From assembly GCA_025765615.1 (NCBI GenBank), contig JAIVFJ010000067.1:234404-298403 (forward strand): DNA of 64,000 nt, read 5' to 3'. Under the pieces are notes generated by a model that made no database searches, was not told where the DNA came from, and saw only the letters and a list, made by a program, of their open reading frames with translations. The translations under genes were made by a program, and so were the position numbers. The stretch is from Zopfochytrium polystomum. Its lineage: Eukaryota > Chytridiomycota > Chytridiomycetes > Chytridiales > Chytridiaceae. Positions 34,401 through 46,700 of the stretch are shown piece after piece (positions within the stretch are counted from its first letter, which is position 1; the number at the start of each line of letters is the position of its first letter).

Positions 34401-36599
34401 CACACTGGTGGGGTTGGAAGAGAAGTAATTTCCCTGAATCACTCAGATCCACTCATGGCCAATGCAGCGCAAAATTATGTTGAAACCTTTGTTAAAGAGA
34501 TCCCTCGCGTTCACGATGCTACGCAGCACATGGAGGCGTCTCACATTCCGCTTTTGGAACTCTCGAGCGTCCGTGAGGATTTCGAATCAAGCACCAAACG
34601 AATATTTGTAAGTCAACCTGTGCCATCTTCAGTCGCCCGATTAATACTCTATGCTTGGGGAATTGGTTCCCTTTTGATACACTCTACTCTCGATTTCTTC
34701 AGTTCTTGGACCACGACGGTACTCTATGTGTTCCACGCCAGTTCTTGACGCCGCAAGAAATCGAAGTCACCACCATTGCAACCAGGGAACTCTTGACCCG
34801 TCTGGCGAGCGATCCACGGAATTTCGTTTATCTGATCAGCGGGCGTACGCGTGAAAGTCTTGCACCGTTCTACGGAATCAAGAACGTTGGTTTGAGGTGA
34901 GTGTTATTTTGAGACGTCGGTTCCAAATGGATGCTAGGAGTTTGTATCTTATCATTTTTCCTCAGCGCGGAGAACGGTTGTTTTGTCATGGTTGCTAACA
35001 GAGCGAGGTGGGACACGATGCTGACTGACCAAGACCTCTCCTGGCGGAGTCAAGTCCTGGAAATTTTTGAGTACTACACGGAGTATGTATGCATTAGTAT
35101 TACTTTAATTACTTATCCCTCCGCACTTCCATGTTGCATTGGTGTGTACCACCCACGGCAGTCGCACCCCCGGGTCTTACATCGAGCAGAAGGAGATTTC
35201 GCTCGTGTGGCATTTTAGCTCCGCTCAATCAAGCTTTGGCTCCTGGCAGGCCGCTGAGTGCCAGAACCACATTCAAGTCGCGTTGGGGTCCACTTACCCT
35301 ATCTACACTCTGGTCAAGAAGAATAGCATCGAAGTAATGCCCAGGAACGTCAACAAAGGCGTCATCTGCCGGCGCGTTACCGATTATCACCAAAGCGGCC
35401 GCAGCGTAAGTCGCCGCACTAGCCATAACTTCGTGCGAGACGAGCAAAATGGTCAAGTCGCACCTCTTGCAAGCAGCGGTGGATTCATGCACGATGGCAA
35501 CCCTTCACCTATGCCGTCGCCCGTGATATCGGCATCTGATGGACAAACAGACGAAGGACTGTCCCCAACGACTCCTCAGAACATGTCGCACTCGCTGATT
35601 TCCTCCTCGTCGCCTTACTCGTCGTCATCTCCGCCTTCCCACGGCCACGCTGGGGCGCACTTCTATCAGCACCAGCACCACAGCCCGTCAGGCGCAAGTG
35701 ACGTCAGTGCGCATACCACTCGTATGCACGGGACGCATGGCCCTGGTCATGGTCACCACAACCACCACCGCCACCATACTCACACATCAGAGCATTCTCG
35801 TACGCGATCAGCACGCGGCGATCCCATCGACTTCATTTTCTGCATTGGAGATGATCGGTCAGACGAACTCATGTTCGAGTATGTGAACCGCCTGGCCGAT
35901 GCCCAGCGTGAAGCTGTACCCGCAAGTGCACCTGTATCTGCATCTTCGGCCGCACATGTGCAAGTGGACGCTACCTCGGCAGGCTCATCCTCCGCTTTCC
36001 CCAGCCGCCGCACCTCAGCTGCTTCGCGCACCACCGGAACGCAACCCGAGATCTTCCACCTTGATATTGGCTCGTCTTCGTCTTCCCCGGATACAGCTGC
36101 ACCCCTCGGCGGCACGGCTGCCCTGCAGCAACCCTTCGCGGGGAACTTGGCAGTCGCGGCCCCTCCGCTTTCGTCTGCCGGGCCGACGGCCGTTGCGACA
36201 ACTCCATCCGCGGGCGGCGAACCTGGACGCATTTCGTCACCCAGAGCGCAGACCCCAGTGGGCAGCGCTGCCACCCCGAACCACCACCGACACCCATCTG
36301 CCGGTACCCCCCCTTCAACTGGGGGGATTACTGTCTCCGCGGCAGCGGCAGCTGCTCTGGCGCTCTCTGCAGGTGGAGCTGCCGGTTCAGTTCCGCGTTC
36401 TGGCCATGAGCGCCACCACTCGGCGCTCTCGTCCACCCCGGCGATCGTGCGATCCGTTTACACTGTCACTGTCGGTAGCAAGAGTACCACGGCCCGGTGG
36501 TATGTCCCAGGGATCCCCGATGTTGTGTCTTTCTTGAATTCGCTCGCACCGTCGTCGGCAACTTCGGGGTCCGCCCAAGGGGCGAATCCGCCCGCGTGA
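31468..36599 (+). CDS. Trehalose-6-phosphate synthase/phosphatase-type protein (TPS2-like)
   Basis: Eleven exons: 31468-32733, 32836-32977, 33040-33165, 33242-33294, 33375-33492, 33642-34003, 34069-34176, 34251-34607, 34703-34896, 34966-35082, 35162-36599, for 1426 residues. The first 390 residues are Ser/Ala/Pro-rich with [10 protein letters not shown], as in Tps2/Tsl1-type proteins. A GT20 synthase domain follows ([66 protein letters not shown]). From about 845 there is a trehalose-phosphatase HAD domain: FLDHDGTL with the nucleophile Asp, [10 protein letters not shown], and [11 protein letters not shown] near 1177. The phosphatase residues look intact. Two long low-complexity insertions (about 1023-1165, His-rich at its end, and about 1200-1370) interrupt the phosphatase domain. 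Its role is trehalose synthesis for stress protection; whether the synthase half is catalytic cannot be settled here. Confidence 0.92.
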
Positions 36600-37799
36600 A
36601 AGAAGAGCTCCCAGAGTCTGACCATGACCAAGCATGAAATTAAGACAGCAATTCTTATTCAAGATCTTTGTTTAGTGGCGGTCGATGATGGGAAAGGGCT
36701 GGCGAAGATGAACCTGTTGTATCTTATTGTTCCCGGAGGTGGGCGTTTAACCAGTGCGTAACTTGTGAAATCCCTATTTTCCCAAGGCACCCTTTGTTCT
36801 CCACGTTTCACGTCTTGGAACCACAAAGGGGCTTTAAGTGGGATTCCCTGTTGGTCTTGCTCCAATTGCGCAAGCTTGCGCAATTTTTCTTGAAACTTGG
36901 CTCCTCCCAATCGACCGACTAAAACCCACACCTTTCTACCTCCCACTGCTTATTACTATTGTTGTTGAAATTTGCCGATTATTGAATTACCACCGCAATC
37001 TCCCTATTTTTTTGGTCCTGTTGCCGCCTGGATCCAAGACTACCCGACCCTCTCTGTTTCCTTTTGTATTCAATTCTCGCCGTGTCTATCGCCTCCCTCC
37101 ATTCCCCGCGCTTGTTGCGGACCACAAGCCTTTTTCTTCATTAAACTTCTCTTCCCACAAACCTTACGGCGCGATTTTCCATAGGTGACTCCTGTGGCTA
37201 CCTCCCCTTGCCCCACTTTCTTTTCTTTCCTCTGCCCTTTTTCTTTTTTTTTTTCTTTTTTTTCTTCTCTTTTCGTGCATCGATCGTCCGTCTCTCTGAA
37301 AGCAAAAATTGCATCTCAAAACTTCGAGGGCATCAAGAGAAAATATAAAAATTATTGAGGATTGAGCATGGGCCGTCTGGACTCCCACCTATCCGCTTAG
37401 AGTCCCGCTTCCTATATTTACTTTTTGGGCTGCCCGACCAAAATCCAACATCAGGCTTTTGTATCGCCGAAGCGGATAAAGACCAAACTTCCATCATTGC
37501 AACTGACTGGAACACCAGAAGAGGCTGCAAGACAAAAGGAGGAGGTGAGGGGTTTGTGCTCATGGCCTGTAATTCGCAATCAGGGTTTCTTGCCAATCTC
37601 TTTCGTAAAGGCCAGCCAGCGCTCTTCTGCTTCTCTGTTGTATGACTGCACAATTTTTCAAACAGAAACGAAACGGAGTCATCAGGGATACATTCGGGGC
37701 CTACAAACAATATGGACTGCTAATGGGCCGGCTGCTCGACTCTCACCATCTTCCGCTCTTCCGGCAAAGCCTTCCACGATGCCCAAGCCTCTTTCAGCG
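36600..37799. other. Intergenic between convergent genes
   Basis: 3' flanks of the trehalose gene (+) and the HMG-box gene (-). T-rich runs at 37230-37270. No gene, RNA or repeat element recognised in 1.2 kb. Confidence 0.5.
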
Positions 37800-38981
37800 T
37801 CAAACTCGCCGATCGCGGCGCACTCCCCGGTGTGTCGACCGCGTCGCGACCGTCCGGGCTGTGAACGGCTGTTGCGGGGCGGCTACCTTGGGCGCCGTGC
37901 TTCCTGAGCGCGCTCCGAGCAAAGACAAAGAATCCCGATCGGGGCAGGCGGCGCTGAGCGGGTGCGGGGACGCGGGAACCTTCCGCTCAGAGTCCAGTTT
38001 CTTGAGGAGCCGGCGGTGTCTGCGGAGGAGTGCTATGTGCTCGGGCCTCAGGGAGTCCACGTATTTTCCCATGCGGTCGAAGTACTCGACTTTTTCGTCA
38101 ACCCACAGCGACTTGAATGGCTGTATTTGTCGTTTGGGTGTAGAAAGAGCAACGAAGGGCGTTATCAGGGCATTGACACAAGGCAGGTGTGAAATATGAA
38201 AGGCAAAGCGAACCATGCGGTCATTCAAGTTCATCTGATGCCACTCGTCACTGGCGAGCCGAGCGAGGGTGGCGATGTAGGACGCACCACGAAGCTCCAG
38301 CATCTCAATGTGCTGGAAGGGGGCACGGCGGGAAAACTCCATATAAAAATGAATATAAGAGGAGCGGGGTCTTTTCGGCGGAGCGAGTGCAGGGAAAGGA
38401 ACGGCGCTACGACGGGTTGAGCGACGAAGCTGCGTCAGAGGCTTCAAAGTTCTCTTCCGCTTTGCTGAATTCGGTGGCTTGGACGAAGAGGTAGTGAGGT
38501 TGCGGGCCATGGGGAAAGCAGGTGTAGGCATGAGATCGCTTCGAGTCATTCTAGCGAGTGCGTCGAGTAAAGGGCGATGACAGCGAAGATTGCGGTGGCA
38601 GGCTGCTGCGAAGGGCGCGGAGGCGATGAGGGGAATCGCAGGGAGGGCAGTAACCGGTGAGGCCAGTGATATTGGCGAGGACACTGATGGCGACGCACGC
38701 GGAGTGCTGTGACAAAGCGCACGCTCTCTGACCGGAGCCATTCTGCAGCGACCCGCGCCACCGCGGTCCTCAACCTCAACGTGCTTCTCAGGGGCAGGCC
38801 GAGGCAATGGCGGCGGTAGCGGCGTCGGCGGCAGCGGTGGGTGGAGGCGAGGGCGTAGGCGATAACTGCAGTTGGGAAGCGATCGTGGTGGAGGTGGCAG
38901 CGAGGCCTTTGTCGACCGGACGCGGGGCAGGGCACCGGCGCATAATCGGGCCACTGGCATGAAGAGCGGCGTGATCGGCAT
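37800..38981 (-). CDS. HMG-box protein
   Basis: Two exons on the - strand, 38981-38214 and 38120-37800, joined across a 93-nt intron (GTTCGC donor), encode up to 362 residues. The HMG box reads [16 protein letters not shown]...[18 protein letters not shown], splice, [24 protein letters not shown]; the intron falls inside the box and the join restores the usual helix 2-helix 3 spacing. An Arg/Lys-rich helix follows ([15 protein letters not shown]). The N-terminal 200 residues are Arg/Pro/Ser-rich without a domain; the true start may be a later Met. HMG boxes bind or bend DNA, so a nuclear chromatin protein or a mitochondrial nucleoid protein are both possible. It is divergent from the heme-pathway gene with 171 bp between starts. 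Confidence 0.75.
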   Translation of the reverse strand: MPITPLFMPVARLCAGALPRVRSTKASLPPPPRSLPNCSYRLRPRLHPPLPPTPLPPPLPRPAPEKHVEVEDRGGAGRCRMAPVRERALCHSTPRASPSVSSPISLASPVTALPAIPLIASAPFAAACHRNLRCHRPLLDALARMTRSDLMPTPAFPMARNLTTSSSKPPNSAKRKRTLKPLTQLRRSTRRSAVPFPALAPPKRPRSSYIHFYMEFSRRAPFQHIEMLELRGASYIATLARLASDEWHQMNLNDRMVRFAFHISHLPCVNALITPFVALSTPKRQIQPFKSLWVDEKVEYFDRMGKYVDSLRPEHIALLRRHRRLLKKLDSERKVPASPHPLSAACPDRDSLSLLGARSGSTAPKVAAPQQPFTARTVATRSTHRGVRRDRRV

Positions 38982-39152
38982 CTTCGTTGTTGTGACAAGT
39001 CAGGCAGTCCCAACCACGTGACCAACACACAGTGCAAATTGATCATCACAACAATTTCAAAATGGAAGAAGAAAAAAGCGAAAAAAAAAAAAATAATGAA
39101 GGAATTGAGACTGATTGGGAAGAAAAAAAAAAAAAAAAAAAAAATCGCAAGG
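38982..39152. promoter_or_regulatory. Compact bidirectional promoter with poly(A) tracts
   Basis: Only 171 bases separate the start codons of the HMG-box gene (-) and porphobilinogen deaminase (+). The half next to the heme gene is A-rich, with an A10 run near 39082-39091 and a 22-base A run at 39123-39144 ending 8 bases before its ATG. Such tracts exclude nucleosomes in fungi. No TATA box was identified. Confidence 0.6.
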
Positions 39153-40559
39153 ATGGCCGCACACACGCTCTCGTCAGCTGTGTCCACCGCAACCCCCTCG
39201 ACGTCGTCCTCGTCCTCGTCCTCTTCTTCAGTTGCTGCGGGCAGCAACTCAGCCGCGTCCGATGGCTCTGTGCAGCAGCCGCCGCGATCTGTGGTCGATC
39301 TCGCCGCCGTCGGCAGTGGCTCGTTACAGGCTTCCGCGGCGTCGTCGTCGTCCCGGTCCTCGTTCGTGATCGGCTCGCGCGAGTCGGAGCTTGCCATGAT
39401 CCAAACGCGCCACGTGCACGCCCTCCTCCGTGCCGCGTTTCCCAATGCGACCTTTTCTATCCTTGGCATGACAACCAAGGGCGATCAGGTTCTCGACGTG
39501 GCCCTGTCCAAGATCGGATCAAAGTCGCTGTTCACCAAAGAGCTTGAAATTGCTCTCCACGATCGCCGCGTAGACCTCGTTGTTCACAGTCTTAAGGACC
39601 TGCCCACGACTTTACCGGAAGGCATGGCAATTGGTGCCATTCTCGAGCGTGAGGACCCACGAGATGCTGTTGTCGTTGCGCAGAGGCTTGTAAAGGCGGG
39701 GAAGCCCCACCCGACACTCGACTCCTTTCTCCCTGGCAGCGTGGTGGGAACAAGCTCGGTGCGTCGTTCGGCCCAGCTCAAGAGGAAGTTTCCACACCTC
39801 GTGTTTCAGGACGTGGTATGATTATTTTTTTTTCTGTTCGGTTTTGCAAGCTTTTCTCTTGTACCATCCAATGACTGTTAACACTAATATCATTCGCTGC
39901 CTGTCCATTCCCCGGAACAGCGAGGGAATCTCAACACACGATTGAAAAAACTTGATGCGGCCGACTCGCCCTACTGCGCTCTCCTTCTCGCGCACGCTGG
40001 CCTGTCTCGTATGGGATGGGCGCACCGCGTCTCGCAAATCCTGCAGCCTGAAACTATCTATTATGCCGTTGGCCAGGGTGCACTTGCGATTGAGGTGCGC
40101 GCCGATGACGCTGTTGTCCTGAAAATGGTCAAAACCCTCCAGCACCGCGACACTTTTCTCCGCTGCTCAGCGGAGCGGGCCTTCATGCGTGAGCTAGAGG
40201 GTGGATGCTCTGTTCCTCTTGGAGTCTTTTCAGAGATTGTATCGTTAGACGGTGGCGTTGCAGAAGCGGATAATGGGCAGCCTCCATCGACTGATCAGAG
40301 GACGCTCCATCTTCGTGGCTCCGTGACAAGCTTGGACGGAGTGACGCAGGTTGAGGGGAAAGCGTCGGTTGTGATACGCAGAAGCGGACGCAAAGGTAGC
40401 GGTGGTGAAGGAGCAGTCGCTCGGAAGGCTAGTGCAGCTGGTAGCGCAAGCGACGACGAGGAGGTGGACGCTGCGAATGCAGAGTCGCTGGGCGTGGCGC
40501 TCGCGCGTCAACTGATTGAGGACGGTGCCCGCGATATCCTTGCAGCTATTCGAAAATGA
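39153..40559 (+). CDS. HEM3: Porphobilinogen deaminase (hydroxymethylbilane synthase)
   Basis: Two exons, 39153-39815 and 39921-40559, separated by a 105-nt intron, encode 433 residues. After a 70-residue Ser/Ala-rich leader, [18 protein letters not shown] opens the enzyme domain, followed by [31 protein letters not shown], the DPRDAVV region, [11 protein letters not shown], and [11 protein letters not shown] across the splice. [11 protein letters not shown] holds the Cys (about 317) that anchors the dipyrromethane cofactor. The enzyme condenses four porphobilinogens to hydroxymethylbilane in heme synthesis, in the cytosol. The Ser-rich leader and a Gly/Ser/Glu insertion near residues 370-415 make it longer than the usual 310-360 residues. 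Confidence 0.95.
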
Positions 40560-40757
40560 ACCGCATAATAATCGAACCAATTGAAAAAATAAAAAATACT
40601 GTGGGCAGCTGAACCATTGCAGTCTTCAGTATCGTTGAGGTGGTGCGGTTTGGTTCAAGCTTTGCTGTGAGTTCTCCACAGCAACTTGTGCCGTACACGG
40701 CCCCAGCGCGCGCGAGGGACACCAGGGGCAATCCTAGAAACAAGGTCAGCGAAAACC

Positions 40758-43700
40758 ATGGACGACTTCATGCGGTCCCTCGTGGACGAGGTCGCCCTCG
40801 AAGGATCTCAAGGTACTGTTGGCAGTACAAGGCAATAGGAATGAGGAAACAAGAACATCGTTGCCATTCTGCTCTTTCTGGGTTGGGGGTTCGAGACCTG
40901 TGCTGGGGCGTCCTCGTATGACTTGCACTGACCGGTTTGCCTTCGCTCCTTACCCACCTCGCTGCAACAACCTCTCCCTCATCCATGCAAAATTCTCGCC
41001 GATCCACAATCGCTTTCGCTTCCCTGGTCGAGAACAGGTTGCAACCTACCGCGGCTCTGGGATCTGCTTGACTCGCTCTGGCGCCGAACACGTATCGTGG
41101 ACATCGAGGAGGAGGCTGCCTTCGCCTTGGCAGATCTGGGTAATGAGACGGATGATGGCTCCATTGATGCCATCCAACGCATAAACGGTGAGAGCGAATG
41201 TCATTACATTTTTCGAGGCGAGCAGTAGCGGCGCTGCCGTCCGTGTCAGATCGGCCCTGCCACTGCGCATCCGTTGAACATGCAGATTTCCTCTTGCGCA
41301 TTTTCCCTCATACAGGCCTGGACGAAGAGATGCAAAATTACCTCTGGCCGCATATTTTACGATTGGACCAGTTGGACTTCGTAGTGCCTGACGTCGACGC
41401 ACCTTCGGGATCGAATACGCCCGCGGAACTCGATGGGAACAGAAAAAGGGCAAAGGGCAAGGACGGGCTTGACAAGGCAGCTGCTGATGCAAAGGCTGTG
41501 GTGAGGTCACTTGTTTGTCCTCTTGTCGGCCCATCGGCTCATAGTTCAACGCTTCAGTTCAAAGAACTTTTCAAAGCTGAGCTGTCGACCATGACTCAGT
41601 CACAAATTAAGGAAAGATACGGAAACGCGTTGAAAGTCATTGCCACGGAGGATAGCAGACGAATTGTCCTGACCGGAGTCAACGATGTTCGGACCTTGTT
41701 TACCTCACGAACGCCCAGAACTAATTTTGTGAACCTACCAGCAAACCATTCGCATCTCTCCTCTTCTTAATCGAGTTCTCGAGGCAGTCAGCGGCGCTCG
41801 GGAAACGGGCATCACCCAAGCAGATTTGGCCAAAGTGTTAAATATGGACTCCCGTTCCCTGTTTTATCAAGTGAAAAATCTCTGCAAAATGAAGCTAATG
41901 TGAGTCGTTCTTAATACGTCCTTTGTCGCTTTTTGACATCGCAATACTGCAAAAACCGTGCTCGATAGTGTAAAGATGCCCCTCGTCACCAAGGGAACCT
42001 TTACGAGCCTTTGCCTGCACGTTAAGTTTGCGTACACGAACCCCAGCTTTCTAGAGTACGAAAGGAGCCTGGAAGCGAAGGCCTTGGGCCAGATTCAGCA
42101 ACAACCGTCGGAATCGGGTATTTTGTCGCTCATCGACACGGATTTGCGATATGTTTCGTCCGATCCCGCTTCGTCACGCGTTTCATTCCACTCCGAACTT
42201 CTCCGTCAGCGTCTGACAATGCTTCTTCAAAACGCGAAAAATAATGTTATGTTGATTCATGATTTGATGCGCGCCCTTGTAAGTTCTTTCTGCGTTTCAA
42301 TTCGTCGCACTCCGCTCACTTCCGTTTCTGCCTTCGCAGCTGAGCACCAAATTCACGAAATTTGAACGTCGTTGGTTTAATCGCACTATCGAATCACTCG
42401 CTCGTGACGGTTATGTAGAGCGAATCAATGTCGTCCGACAAAATGTTGCAGATAGATGTGTCCGACTGCTCCGTCCGTATTTCGCGTCCGCGACGGGAGT
42501 TGGGGTTACAAATTTTCAGGCAAGCAGTCGGCCCACACCTGCGGCTGCAATTGCCGGTGCATCAGCCCCACCTCGACGATATTTTCGCAATCCGGACCCT
42601 GAAAGCACCGTCACGATAGGAGAAGGAGGCTATTTGTCGGATCTACCATTTGAGGCGCAAGTATACAGGCTAATTGATATGGCAGGAGAAGGCGGAACTA
42701 CATCCAATATAATCCGTCGATCTCTTGGGAATATCACACCGCGTATTTTGGAAAAAGCGACAAAAAAGCTCCAAACTCCGCCTCACGCCCCGAATGGCGT
42801 TCCTCTGATTTTCGGGGAGGGCGAGTTTAAAGGGAGGGAGCGACGATATCGCTATTTTTCTGCGGAAAACATGGCGAAGAGAATCGCTGCGACTGGCCAA
42901 GGAGATGGAGTTTCCGCGACTCAGGCGTTGGCTAATATCGTTGTTCGTCCCTCCCCACGAGTGCGAGCTAAGGTCAACCCAACCCGTCCACCTCGTCGTC
43001 GGCCAATCATTGTACACATAGGAAGCAAACCAAAGCGACAGAAGCTCGATGAAGATGCCGAAGATGAGGAGGAGGTTTCGGAAGAGGAGGAGGAAGAGGA
43101 GGAGGCGGATTTCACTTCGGAGGAGACTGACGGCGATTTCCAGGAAACTGGCGCTTCTTCAAAGGTTCCAGTCAGAAGGAGCGAGCGCGCTAAAACTCGG
43201 GGACGTATTTCATTTGCGGAGGACGATGGTATTATGTCAATATTGGAAGCTTCTGCTTACGTTTTGCTAGATGAAGACGAAATTATGGAAGAGCCCGAGC
43301 TGCCCGCTGTCCCACCTCCACCTCTAGAAGTGCCGACATTTGTGAGCCAACTCGACGAAATCCTTTGCGATGTTTGTCGCGTTGATCGGGACGATGACAA
43401 GATGCTCTTGTGCGATCACTGTGACAAAGGCCGACACACCTTTTGTAGCGATCCTCCACTTGAATCCATTCCGGAGGGAGACTGGGTAAGTGGATTGAGG
43501 ACGTATGTGAGAAGCTGACAATGAAACCTTTGCTTGAAAGTTTTGTTCCGAGGAGTGCAAACTGGCAGGAAAGAAGGTTGTGGAGTTTCTACCCCCGATA
43601 GTGATGGACCCACCCCCACCCCCACCAAATTCCTCCAAAAGGCGACCGCCCGGGGGTGGTTCCCGTGGTGGTGATGCGTCAACCACCTCAAGCAAGGAGA

Positions 43701-46700
43701 GCACAAAAAGGAAAGGAAAGGGCCGAGCAACCGTTCCAAAAGCGAGTTCCAAGTCCAAACCTACCAAGTCCGCTAAGGCTGCGAAGGAAGCGAATGTGAG
43801 AACTGTGAAGTCACCAGTTTCAGCGATGCGTAGGACTCGGAGACAACTCCTTTCCGATGACACCCCCGAAGAGCAGCCTGAGGAACAAGGCGCAAAGCGT
43901 CGGAAAGTTTCGCTAGATGGTATTGCTGTCGTCATTCCAGTGGCACCCTCAGCAACCTCACCACCCGAAGAACCAAGCGGGCATTCACATGGTGGAAGCT
44001 CCCCGTCAGGCGGTTCGACTCCTATCTTGGAACTTGATGAGAGGCCCAGACTTCCGCCCGTAACAACTATGTGTATACCCTCTTCGGACTCAGAAGCTCC
44101 TATAACTGGATCATCTTCGCACGCCGGAATCACAGTAGAGCTGCCAGCAGTAGCGACTGTCACAGATGAAAGTGACAAGGAAATGCATGACGCAACTGTA
44201 TGTCCCCCAAAGCACCCCGAGCTTGCAGCACCTGTGGAGGAGAGTTCATTTGGAATCACGACGGATAGATCGAGTGTTGAGAACCCACAGGGGTCAACAG
44301 GCGGCACGAGTGACAAGCCGCCTCTTGTCCCAGTTCCGAAGAAGTATGCTTTTACTTCCAAGAATGCTATTGCACGGCGCCAGCATTTTTTGCAGCTCAT
44401 TGAGGAGCATCGAGTGTTGGAAGTTGGTTATATATTTCTCAAAAACTACCAAGCGATTCTTGATGCAAACAATGACACTGGAGCAAAATACACTATCGAC
44501 AAGAAGACAGTCATTCGTACCGCTCTGTCGATGGAAGGGGAAGGCCTGCTGAAGGTGCTGGAGGTTCAAACTCCTCATTTGAACGGTTCCTTCTCCAGGC
44601 GGACACTCTTGCTGCGGAAAGACGTGGAACCGGAGAGTCCTGAAGTCAAAAACTTTATCAACGAGCTCAAAAACAAGGTGTTCCTTGGGCGAACTTCAGA
44701 GGTGCCTAAAATCTACATTCCGGAGGAGAAACTGCAAGTAGAGCGGCTTGGAGAGCTGCAAAAACGTCTTCGACATCAGCCAGGGAGCGGAGGCTCATCT
44801 TCGAAGGATGCACCTGCCCAAGAGTCCAGTTTGGCTGACGATACCTTTTCAGATCCTATATCTCGACGACAGCACACGCAGCCATCTACATTTTGGATGC
44901 CTGTTGCGCTGCATTACGGGTTCATCAGCGCGAAAATGATTCGCGTTCGTGCTTTGCATGAATGGCTTTGTGAGTGTGCGACAGCGTCGGCAGCTGGGTC
45001 GTCCGAAACAGAAAGGCCTCCTTTCATGTTTCAAATACCCTTTTTGTGCCGAGATCTTCCTCTTGAGCTTTATCTAAAAATAGTTGGGAACACGTCGAAG
45101 TGCGAAGCGCTCGATGAGTACATTGCCAGTGGTGACCTCAAAGTATCGATGCGCAATCTGCCCGTTTCTTTGCGGCAAGCAATGGACATCCAAATGCACA
45201 AGACTCGAACTTCAGTAACCATTTTGCTGAAACTAATGGAGCAGTATTCGCTGGTAACAGTGACTACCAGGACTCCACTTCCTCCGCCGGTGGTATCCCA
45301 ACCGCCACCAACAGCAGCTTTCGATGTTTATCGTTTAAACGAAGTTGCGGTGTTGCTTGACTATCGGCTCCAATCAGAACCGCCTATCGGCCGCTTCAAT
45401 GTGTTTAGCCCGCAGCAGTTTAGCCAGTTCTGGACCCAACTCGAATTTATCTGGCTCGAAGTGTCCTCGAAGGACGTGCGAAAGAGGAAGAGGTCCCCAA
45501 ACGGTCGCGAAAAGCAACCACCGCGCCCGCAAACGAAGAAGGTGGGGTTCCGCGAAATGATGACTGCTGTGCGCAATTGGCGTCCTTTGTTCCCGTACAC
45601 ACCTGCTCAGACAATGGTTCTCGAAAGTTACGCAGATCGTAAGCATGGGCTCACCCCCTTGTCCAATGAGGAAGAACTGTCCAAGATCGCAAGCGAGACT
45701 GGCCTGAACATGCTACAAGTGAAAGGATACTATAACAGGCTCGTGGCGTCGTACTACCGAAACGCTTTACTCGTTTCGGAGCGGCGGAGACGTTACCGAC
45801 TGGAACAGTTAGCGCAAGAGGAGGCAGCTAAGACGGGAACTCCAACCACCCCAAGCAGCGCTACCGGCTCAAACGCCACAAATGTCGCTCCGACGCAACC
45901 GGCGGCGTCGAAAACGCCTCGAACGCGACGATCAGCTTCGAGCAAGAATTCGACCCCCTCTACCACGGAACAAGGAACTGCGCCGAGCCAAACACCGGTG
46001 GAAAAACAACGCAAAGAGGCCCACGAGCGGGGCCGGCGACGTGTCAAAGACGTGCTCGAACGCGCAATACACCGCAAGAACGACACAATCTCTGGCATTA
46101 TACCTACAGTAGGCGATGAAGCTGGACTGCTGGCGGCTGCGAATATTCGTAAACGGCAGCGCTACATTTGGTCAGAGTCAGAGGATTTAGATATATTTTT
46201 GGGCCATACCCTCAATGTCGCGCTTATTCAGCTGCGAGGGGGCCGCTACAGCTGGGCGCCAGTTGGGCGCGCTGCCAAAATGGATCCACTCATTTGCCGT
46301 CGTCGGATCAATATTCTCCTGAAGTCTCCCGCGAACGGCCGACTACTGAAAGGCCTGGTCGCGGAGTGGTTCAACGTGATCAAAGAGGGAATCGCGTCTG
46401 GTGCGTTGCAAGAGATGCCGGGAACAGAGTATACCAGCATGGATTATACTGAGTTCGTCAGCTATTTCAAGGCAAAGACGAATGCTCAGAACCTGTGAGT
46501 TCTGTTACTTCGCAATCTACGTTAATTTTGAAGCTAAATACGATTGTCTGGACAGGCGACAGCTCGAATCCATCGGCCTAAACTACCACCCAATTAGTGC
46601 AGATGATACGAGCAAAGTCAAGGCAACGCGAGTGGATCACGCTCCTATCGAGGTCCTTTTAGACGACGAAGTGACTCTACGAGCCAAAATGTCGATTCTC

